Shown here one piece after another: positions 57,275 to 64,000 of a stretch of 64,000 nucleotides of DNA. Source of the stretch: CAZPNX01 sp964518765 (GTDB lineage Bacteria; Edwardsbacteria; AC1; EtOH8); NCBI GenBank assembly GCA_964518765.1, contig CAZFJC010000001.1, positions 124,001 through 188,000 on the forward strand, in the 5' to 3' direction. The notes under the pieces were generated by a model that did no database searches, was not told the DNA's origin, and saw only the letters and a list, made by a program, of their open reading frames with translations. The translations under genes were made by a program, and so were the position numbers. Every line of letters begins with the position of its first letter. Within the stretch, counting starts at the first letter, position 1.

Positions 57275-60200
57275 TCAGAACTTGATGTCCACCGAGGTGT
57301 TCAGGCTATACCTCTGCCAGTTGTTGACTGAAGATATCTTGTCGTGGTTGAAGCCGTATTCCACCGCCAGGCTGCCGGTGATGCTGCGGGAGAAGTTGTA
57401 GCTGGCGCTGGAAGACACCGAGAACTCCTGGCTCTGCTGGGAGGGCACCAGTTCCCGGGAGGTGGCCGAGTTGCTCTTCTTCAGGCGCTCGGTGTATTCG
57501 GCCCTCAGTGACATGCTCAAGGAGCTGGTGAACCTGAACCGGCGTTTGCCGAGCTTCCCGAAGTTCAGCACCAGCCCCTTGGGGGCGCTGAAGGCGTAGG
57601 AGACCGAGGTGGAGAGTTTACGGCTGGATGTCTGCTCGTGAAAGATACCGTCGGGGTAGCGCTGGTTGGGCTCTCGGGTGTCGTCCAGCGTGTAGTCGGC
57701 CGAAAGGTCACTGTTTATCTGGTTCTTCCACCGCCCGTTCCATCCGGCACCCAGCCTCTGCCGCTGACCCTTGCCCATGAAGCCCCGATCCTGCTGCCAG
57801 CTGCTGTCGGCCGTCAGGCTGTAGCTGGCGGTCAGGCTGGAGCTGGACATGGCCCTCCTCCAGAAGCCAAGCCTTTCCAAGGACCCAAGGGTGGCCCTGA
57901 GGTCTGGCCAAGTCAGCGTCCTACGGCTGTAGGTGACGCCGCCCGTCCACCTCCATTCGTCCCCCAACCTCCAGGCCAGGTCCAGGTTGAACCTGCCCAG
58001 CGCCGCCTGGGTGCTGGCCGAGTAGCTGTTTCCCAGCGTGCTCTGGTCGGTCCCAGCCTGCCGGTAGCGGGAGATGTCGCCGGGCTGCCTCTGCCATCCA
58101 ATCTGGTAGAGCAGGTCCGGCCGCCGCAGCAGGCCCGATGCCTGGCTGGATTTATTCTGGGAGAACTCCAGGGAAACCCCGTTCCATCGGCGGAAGAACT
58201 TCTCCAGCTGGATGGCTGCCCATCTGGGGCTGCCGGCTTCGGCCGAGGTGTCCCGTTGTTCGTTCCTTAGGCCGGTCAGGAAGGCCAGCCAATTGCCCAG
58301 CCCCAGGCTGGCGCTGGTGGTGAATCCGTTGGTGTTGGTGGTAGACAGGACATCCACCGAGTCGAGGCCGGCCTCGCCACCGTACATCTGGTGGCTCTCG
58401 TTATATTGAACGTTGTAGGCCACCGTGGGCTGGACCGCCTTTAGCCATTTAATGGTGGCGCGGTAGTCCAGCCGCTGGCTCCGTCCCACCTCCGAGCCCA
58501 GCCCCAGCCTCTGGGCCAGCTGGCCGGCCATGCGGTTCTGCAGCAGATTGCGCTGGGTTTGAAAGCCGTAGGCCAGCTGTTCCACCGGCTGCCAGCCCAG
58601 CTGGGCCTGGGCGGTGCGGATCCGGCCGCTGCCGGCGGTGGTGATGACATTAGCCAGCTTGTCGTGATGCCAAATCCTGGTCTGGACGCTGTTCCAGTCC
58701 CAGGAAAGGCTGCTGGGAAGGTAGGAAAGCTTGAGTAACTTCCAAACCTTCAGCTCCCGGCGCGCGGCCGGGGTCCAGCGGTAGCCCAGGGACATCGTCA
58801 GGTTGCTGCTGCTGTCGGAATTGTTGGGGTCGTTCACGGTGCTTCGGCTCCAGCTGACCGAAGGTGACAGACGGTCGACCGTCAGGTTGGTCAACCAGTA
58901 ACTCGAGAGGCTCTTGGTGAGGCTGGTCCCGAACCGCAGCTCCCGGCGCCGCGAGGCCTGGTCCCGGCTCTCCTCCTTGTTGAGACGGATGTCGTCGCGC
59001 CCGAACTCCGGGTAGGTGTTGCTGGCGGAGTAACCATAGGTGACCGGCAGCGAGATACCCAGCCGCTCCAGAAAGAATTTGTGCAGCTTGAGGGTTCCGC
59101 CCACCCCGTAACCCTGGCTGCGGCTGCCGGCGGTCGGTGGGCGCTCGTCTATGCGATAGAAGTGGCTGCTTCGGTGCGAGTAGTTGAGGTTGATGTCCAA
59201 CAGATCGGCCAGCGACAGCTCCATCCGGGTGTCCACGGCCGTGCCTCCGTCTTTGCGCACGTCATCCAGCCTGAGGTCGTCGAACCAGACCTCGCCGGCC
59301 GTCACCGGGCTGTCGGCGTAGACCCCCAATGCCACCTTGGATATCTGGGTGAGGTTGGGCCGGCCCCGCATGCTGTAGAATCCCTGGCTGACCACCGCCT
59401 GTCCGCTATCCTGGGGCAGCTTCTTTAGGTCGCTGAAGCGGTCCAGCTCGATGGCCACGTCCCTCCAGTAGTTGGTCAAAGGTTCACGATACTCGTAATA
59501 GCTGGTGCTGTCGTTGGCTATCAGTCTAACGAAGAACGAGCTACCTTCTGCCCCGTTATGGCTTCGGACATACAGCCGCATGGTGCGGTAGCCGGTATAG
59601 TTGTTCTCCCCCTCCCGCAGGCTCCTCCTGGCACTGGCGGCGTGGCCCGAATCCAGATAGGCGATCTTGTAGACCAGGCTCTGCTCGAACTTGACCCTTC
59701 CCTGCTCGTCCTTCTCCGGGGTGTAGGGCGGGTTCAGGGAGTAGTCGGCGTCGTCCCGGTTGTTCTTGACGCTGACGTCGAATCTCTCCAACAGGCTGTC
59801 GACCGGGTTGGTCGAGTCGTCGCTGGCAATCCTCTGGGCCAACCAGCGGTTGCCGGTGACCTCGATCATGGCCAGCTCCACATCGCCCGAGGCCTCCATC
59901 CCGTCCACCCACAGCCGGGCGTAGATCAGGTTGTTCCAGTCCCCCGGGGCGATGTTGCCCACCTGCCGAGCGCTGTCCAGGGCCACCGATATCTTCTGCC
60001 AACCCGAGGTGGCCGACAGGTCGAAGCTGAAGGTGTGATAGCTGTTCTGGGGTGAGCCGTAGGGAGAGCCCAGCTGCTTGCCGGCAAGCAGCAGGTCCTC
60101 GGTGTCGTAATAGCCGTTGCCCTCGGTGCCGTTCATCCGGGTGGAGTCATCCCGGTTGAAGTCGTCGTTGCCCTCGTCGTAGGGGCTGCCGTTGGCGTAG

Positions 60201-62878
60201 CCGTCTATGCCGACGTCGTTGGCGTCAGTGGTCACCTGTTCGCCGGCGGCGCTCAGCGGTTCGCCGTTGACCGTGTCGTTAGGTCCCACCAGCAGGCCGG
60301 CGGCGTTCCTCCGCGCCTGGTCCTCGTGAATGCTCTTGCCGATGTCGATATGCAGCCGTCCCTGGCCGGCCAGCGGCTGGTCGCCGCGCACCGAACGCAC
60401 CCAGACGTTAATCAGGCGGCGTTCGTTGAAGTCCAATCCGGTCTTGCTGAGGACGGTGGTGATCCCGGCCCAGGAGGCGGTGTCGGCGGCCGAGTCCGGG
60501 ACCACATGCATCTTGAGGGTGGTCAGCTGCTGGGAGCGCTCGGTGGGATCGGTCAGGTTGGGATTGAGCTCGCCCATGGTCACCCGGTTGCGCGGGTTGT
60601 ACCAGTAGAAGCTCCTAGCCAGCTGGTCGGGCTGCTTGCCGACCGGAACGCTGGAGCGGGCCCAGTTCAGGCGTGACAGGGTGAACTCGTCGGAGAGCTT
60701 GGCCCCGTCCATGTCGTCCACGTAGACCTGCCCCTTGGTGTTGGGGTTGGGGAAGTTGGCGGCCACCTCCCCGGTGAACTGCAGGCGCGACGGGCTCTCG
60801 GTCTCCACCGAGGGGATGGCGTCGGCCAGCCGGGTGAGGAATTCGGGCTTGACCTGGAAGCGCCCGTCCAGGCCGGCCACGATGATGCGTCTGGGCTCCT
60901 CTCCCAGCCGCGGCTTGTCCTCGGGCGTTCGTTCGCTGCGGTACATCCAAGTGGCCCCCAGCTGGGTGAAATCGCCGAACTTGTAGAGGCCGCGGACGCC
61001 GGCCAGGGTCTTGGAGCCCAAAGCGAACACCGGATAGTACTGGTAATCTATCTTCAGCTGGACATCGGGCTGGTTGATGCGGTCCGAGGCCGAAGGGGTG
61101 AAGGTTATGACGCCGGTGTCGTAGTCCATCTGGTAGTCGCCTTCGGAAAGCGGCTGTCCGTTGACGTAGACCTTGACGCTGCCGTCGATGATGCGGCCCG
61201 GTGCCCTCAGGTTGAAGATGGCGGTGGCCGTCAGGTAGCTGATGGCCAGCCGGTACTTGGAGTCGCTGGGCTCGGGGTCCACCTTGCGGTAGATGCCAGG
61301 GTTGGCCTCGGTCAGCAGGCTGTCGTAGGCAAAGGGCTCGGCGTAGGGGAAGTAGAAGAAACCCTCGTCGCCCAGCCTGAGGAACTCCGGGTCTATATTC
61401 CCATTGTCGTCGCGGTCCAGCCGCAGCGCGTGAAGGAAGGTTGGCTTGCCGGGCATCAGGGTGTCGCGCTCCAGGATGACGTTCTCGCCGGTCTGTTTGT
61501 AGATGCGCACCCTGAGGCTGGAGCCAATGATCTGCGGCTTGCGCAGATCGTAGAAGCGGCGCTCCTCGTAAAGCCAGCTGTAGCCGTTGATGTCGCTGGG
61601 AGGCTGGGGGTTGCTCCGCTTGATGACTGCCAGGTTGGGGGACTGAACGTTTGGATCGAAGGCGGTGTTGTCAGGGTAGTAGCGCTCCCCGGAGGCCGGA
61701 TTGTAAATGCGCATGGCCACCGCCATGATGTGGCTGCGGTCCAGGCTGTGCCTGGTATAGAGGAGGCCGCTGCGGCTATCGTCCAGCAGATAGTCTTCCA
61801 CGTTCTGCTTGAGCATAATGGGGGTGGCCGAGTTGTTGACCGTGTCCACCCGGTTGGGGTCGTAGCCGAAGTCCCGCCAGCTGAGGTCCAGCAGCCAGGA
61901 GTTGATGGCCTGGCTGGTCTGGGTCTGGTCGTTGACATATACCCGCAATTCGACGATGGAATCCCCCTGGGCCAGTGGCAGCCTGAAGAAGCGGTGTTGG
62001 ATCCACTGGTAGTCGTAGAGTTCGAAGGTGTCTTTCTGGCTCTGGCCGGAGTAGCTTTCGCTCTGGCTCTGACCCTCGTCCTTGCTGGCGATGGCCGTCA
62101 GCTCCAGCCCTCCCAGCTGGACCACCCCCTTGACGCCGAACAGGCCCTTGTGGACCGTGGTTAGGCCGCCTACCAAGCTGGAGCCCTGGATGGAAAATTC
62201 GGTATCTCCTGCCTCCAGCCTCTGTACGATCTCGTCCTCCTTGCCCTCGTAGCGTAGCCGCACCTTGCTCTTCTTGTCGATGTCCGCCTGGCTGTCGTGA
62301 TCGATAAGCACGTGCACCCGGTCGCCGATCACCCCTTCCAGGTTGATGCGCTGCTCCTGCTTGATCTTCAGGTCAAAGTTGCTGCGGGCCCGCTCCAGCT
62401 CCGAGGTGCTCTTGCTGTTGGGATAGACGGTCTGCTCGCCACCTACGGAGATCTTCTGGTTGCCGTTTATCTTCACCTGGGCCCCGGCCCCCAGCATCTT
62501 GTCCAGGCCAGGCAGGGGAACCGAGATGTCGGGGATCAGCCCCTCGCCGGTCCTGGCCTCGGCCGGCTTGGACAGGAAATCGTAGCGGCTTTCCCGGCTA
62601 AGGGACTCCAGCGACTCCTCCCGACGCCTCTGCCACTGCCCCTCCAAAGTGCGATAGCGCAGGTCGAAGGCGATCCCCTGGGCCAGGTACTGCTCCATCC
62701 AAAGGTCGAGGTCGGCATCGTACCTGGCGGAGACGGAGCGCACCGTCACCTCCCGGCCGGCGGCCCGGGCGGCCAGGGAGTCCATGGCCCCGAAGCCCTG
62801 GGCCAGTGGCCTTCCAGAGACGTAGAGCAGCACGGCCAGAAGCAGCGCTGCCAGATATGTCGGCCGTCCTTTAGGCAT
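57275..62878 (-). CDS. sprA: SprA-like outer-membrane translocon of type IX secretion
   Basis: 1867 residues. Signal peptide (MPKGRPTYLAALLLAVLLYV, cleaved near LAQG). GLIPDISVPLPGLDKMLGAGAQVKI and KVRLRYEGKEDEIVQRLEAGDTEF are close to the conserved N-terminal part of SprA (cell surface protein SprA/Sov). Long stretches of amphipathic strands, aromatic-rich, fill the rest, and the last residue is Phe. SprA forms a giant barrel that exports folded proteins. It is somewhat shorter than Flavobacterium SprA (about 2400 residues). No other T9SS gene is identified here. Confidence 0.88.
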   Translation of the reverse strand: MPKGRPTYLAALLLAVLLYVSGRPLAQGFGAMDSLAARAAGREVTVRSVSARYDADLDLWMEQYLAQGIAFDLRYRTLEGQWQRRREESLESLSRESRYDFLSKPAEARTGEGLIPDISVPLPGLDKMLGAGAQVKINGNQKISVGGEQTVYPNSKSTSELERARSNFDLKIKQEQRINLEGVIGDRVHVLIDHDSQADIDKKSKVRLRYEGKEDEIVQRLEAGDTEFSIQGSSLVGGLTTVHKGLFGVKGVVQLGGLELTAIASKDEGQSQSESYSGQSQKDTFELYDYQWIQHRFFRLPLAQGDSIVELRVYVNDQTQTSQAINSWLLDLSWRDFGYDPNRVDTVNNSATPIMLKQNVEDYLLDDSRSGLLYTRHSLDRSHIMAVAMRIYNPASGERYYPDNTAFDPNVQSPNLAVIKRSNPQPPSDINGYSWLYEERRFYDLRKPQIIGSSLRVRIYKQTGENVILERDTLMPGKPTFLHALRLDRDDNGNIDPEFLRLGDEGFFYFPYAEPFAYDSLLTEANPGIYRKVDPEPSDSKYRLAISYLTATAIFNLRAPGRIIDGSVKVYVNGQPLSEGDYQMDYDTGVITFTPSASDRINQPDVQLKIDYQYYPVFALGSKTLAGVRGLYKFGDFTQLGATWMYRSERTPEDKPRLGEEPRRIIVAGLDGRFQVKPEFLTRLADAIPSVETESPSRLQFTGEVAANFPNPNTKGQVYVDDMDGAKLSDEFTLSRLNWARSSVPVGKQPDQLARSFYWYNPRNRVTMGELNPNLTDPTERSQQLTTLKMHVVPDSAADTASWAGITTVLSKTGLDFNERRLINVWVRSVRGDQPLAGQGRLHIDIGKSIHEDQARRNAAGLLVGPNDTVNGEPLSAAGEQVTTDANDVGIDGYANGSPYDEGNDDFNRDDSTRMNGTEGNGYYDTEDLLLAGKQLGSPYGSPQNSYHTFSFDLSATSGWQKISVALDSARQVGNIAPGDWNNLIYARLWVDGMEASGDVELAMIEVTGNRWLAQRIASDDSTNPVDSLLERFDVSVKNNRDDADYSLNPPYTPEKDEQGRVKFEQSLVYKIAYLDSGHAASARRSLREGENNYTGYRTMRLYVRSHNGAEGSSFFVRLIANDSTSYYEYREPLTNYWRDVAIELDRFSDLKKLPQDSGQAVVSQGFYSMRGRPNLTQISKVALGVYADSPVTAGEVWFDDLRLDDVRKDGGTAVDTRMELSLADLLDINLNYSHRSSHFYRIDERPPTAGSRSQGYGVGGTLKLHKFFLERLGISLPVTYGYSASNTYPEFGRDDIRLNKEESRDQASRRRELRFGTSLTKSLSSYWLTNLTVDRLSPSVSWSRSTVNDPNNSDSSSNLTMSLGYRWTPAARRELKVWKLLKLSYLPSSLSWDWNSVQTRIWHHDKLANVITTAGSGRIRTAQAQLGWQPVEQLAYGFQTQRNLLQNRMAGQLAQRLGLGSEVGRSQRLDYRATIKWLKAVQPTVAYNVQYNESHQMYGGEAGLDSVDVLSTTNTNGFTTSASLGLGNWLAFLTGLRNEQRDTSAEAGSPRWAAIQLEKFFRRWNGVSLEFSQNKSSQASGLLRRPDLLYQIGWQRQPGDISRYRQAGTDQSTLGNSYSASTQAALGRFNLDLAWRLGDEWRWTGGVTYSRRTLTWPDLRATLGSLERLGFWRRAMSSSSLTASYSLTADSSWQQDRGFMGKGQRQRLGAGWNGRWKNQINSDLSADYTLDDTREPNQRYPDGIFHEQTSSRKLSTSVSYAFSAPKGLVLNFGKLGKRRFRFTSSLSMSLRAEYTERLKKSNSATSRELVPSQQSQEFSVSSSASYNFSRSITGSLAVEYGFNHDKISSVNNWQRYSLNTSVDIKF

Positions 62879-62927
62879 CGTATTAATTAGTTTATCATAC
62901 CGCTGAGGTTAGGAGCAATAATAATTC

Positions 62928-62956
62928 TTGATATTTGTCTCGATTAGGGTTAATAT
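62928..62956 (+). promoter_or_regulatory. Possible promoter of the lptF/lptG-type gene
   Basis: TTGATA (62928-62933), 17 bp, TAATAT (62951-62956), in the divergent gap with sprA. Leader of about 60 nt without an obvious ribosome site. Confidence 0.5.
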
Positions 62957-63023
62957 TACCTCCGGAGCGGCCAGCCCGGCGGGCAACCTCCCCTTTGGTC
63001 CGTATCGGCTGCAGCTGACAAAG

Positions 63024-64000
63024 ATGAAGATACTCGACCGCTACATAATCAGGGAACACACCCCCCCATTCCTGCTGGCTTTTTCGGTCTTCACCTTCAT
63101 CCTGCTGATGGATAGGCTGTTCGAGCTGATCAACCTGTTCGTCAACAAGAAGGTGCCCCTGGGAATCGTACTGGAACTCTTCGGCCTGGGCCTGCCTAAC
63201 ATCGTCGCCCTGACCGTGCCCATGTCGGTGCTGGTGGCGGTGCTGATGACCTTCGGACGTCTCACCCAGGACAACGAGTTCACTGCCCTGCGGTCCAGCG
63301 GCGTCTCGCTCCTCAGACTGCTGGCCCCGCCCCTGTCAGCCTCGATCCTAATCTGCCTGGGGCTGTTCTGGTTCTCGGACCGAGTTCTGCCGGAATCTAA
63401 CCATGCCTTCAAGAACCTGTTGATGGACATCCACCAGGCCAAGCCAGCCATCAAGCTCCAAGAGAACGCCTTCATCAGCGATTTCCCCGGCTACCACATC
63501 CTCATTCGACGGGTGGACGAGGCCCGGTCCCAGCTCTATGGGATCACCATCTACGAGCAGGGGGTGGGGGTGACGCCCCGGACCATCATCGCCGAAAAAG
63601 GGCGGCTGGTATCCCTGCCCGACCTTCAGTTGCTGAGGCTGGAGCTCTCCCGGGGCGAGATCCACGAGCTCGACGCCAACGATCCCGGAAGATACCACCG
63701 GATGAGCTTCTCCCGCCACACCATCAACCTACCGCTGGACGACCGCATCCGGCACCAGGTCCGGGAGCACCGCAGCGACCGCGAAATGTCAATCTCCATG
63801 ATGCGCCGGGCCATCGCCCGCATCGACAGCCAAGCCGCCCCCCTGCGCGTCCAGCTGTCCGCCGGAGCCTCCCTGCCGGAATGGCAGCGCCAGCAGCTGG
63901 AGTCCGACATCGGCGGCCGGGAGCGGGAGATGCGAAGCCTGGAGGTCGAGATCCAGAAGAAGCTGGCCATACCGGCCGCCTGCATCATCTTCGTTCTGCT
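63024..64000 (+). CDS. LptF/LptG (YjgP/YjgQ) family LPS export permease, 5' part
   Basis: Open from ATG 63024 to the window end, about 325 residues. MKILDRYIIREHTPPFLLAF is the family start; ALTVPMSVLVAVLMTFGRL and the DNEFTALRSSGVSLLRLL loop are diagnostic; helices near residues 15-35, 55-85 and 100-120 are followed by the periplasmic domain (about 125-250). It would carry LPS from the inner membrane with LptB. The last transmembrane part is cut off. LptF and LptG cannot be told apart from this fragment. Confidence 0.92.
   Translation, partial: MKILDRYIIREHTPPFLLAFSVFTFILLMDRLFELINLFVNKKVPLGIVLELFGLGLPNIVALTVPMSVLVAVLMTFGRLTQDNEFTALRSSGVSLLRLLAPPLSASILICLGLFWFSDRVLPESNHAFKNLLMDIHQAKPAIKLQENAFISDFPGYHILIRRVDEARSQLYGITIYEQGVGVTPRTIIAEKGRLVSLPDLQLLRLELSRGEIHELDANDPGRYHRMSFSRHTINLPLDDRIRHQVREHRSDREMSISMMRRAIARIDSQAAPLRVQLSAGASLPEWQRQQLESDIGGREREMRSLEVEIQKKLAIPAACIIFVL

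Overview
The window looks like a chromosomal segment of a GC-rich, diderm (Gram-negative) bacterium. Evidence for an outer membrane is two LPS-type heptosyltransferases, MlaE/MlaF lipid transport, an LptF/LptG permease, RlpA, outer-membrane beta-barrels and a 1867-residue SprA-like protein (the outer-membrane translocon of the type IX secretion system). SprA points to the FCB/Gemmatimonadota side of the tree. However, promoters are classical TTGACA-N17-TATAAT boxes and many starts carry good Shine-Dalgarno sequences, which is unlike Bacteroidetes, so an FCB-related candidate phylum is my best guess (inference, low confidence at phylum level).

Layout. 1-1607 (+): 3' end of rlpA, then pyrF and pyrE, overlapping. 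1656-3797 (-): a peptide-binding lipoprotein fused to a TonB C-terminal domain, divergent from an M19 dipeptidase (3998-4945, +). 5030-11539 (-): mlaF, a small membrane protein, mlaE, then the housekeeping run dnaB, type-4 UDG, coaBC, rpoZ, gmk. 11667-14987 (-): a DNRLRE-type secreted protein, an outer-membrane barrel and yicC, next to a divergent methyltransferase (15146-15997, +). 16169-16818 (-): a DUF5674 gene pair. 16822-22602 is an accessory island: a broken secreted gene, then three tandem Rhs C-terminal toxin tips (one NlpC/P60-like, two L,D-transpeptidase-like), each overlapped by ATGA with a partner gene for an exported protein, separated by repeated constant segments. 22599-31149 (-): one tightly overlapping operon of purB, a degenerate GGDEF protein, psd, pssA, purS, purQ, two HD-GYP proteins and purL. 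31344-33526: a Crp-type regulator, a transposase remnant, a DUF3467 gene and tRNA-Gly. 33541-40770 (-): two heptosyltransferases, a membrane protein, trmFO, a DTW-domain tRNA modification gene and topA.

40932-56673 (-) is a Myxococcus-like type IV pilus locus: three pilB paralogues, pilT, pilC, a PilS-PilR fusion regulator, two pilins with a lipoprotein between them, and a PilH/PilI-type ABC transporter plus TPR protein, the transporter genes interrupted by a repeat-flanked DUF559 gene. 56786-64000: comEA-like gene, sprA, and the start of an lptF/lptG-type gene (+).

Several themes connect the genes. Cyclic-di-GMP enzymes sit in the purine operon, while PilB paralogues carry MshEN-like N-termini that may bind c-di-GMP. 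A sigma54-type promoter with an upstream palindrome lies before the second pilin, adjacent to a sigma54 activator gene. Dispersed palindromic repeats fill intergenic gaps, supply stop codons to several genes, and one copy is inserted in frame inside purL. At least four genes appear to have leaderless transcripts, with exactly 6 nt between the -10 box and the start codon.
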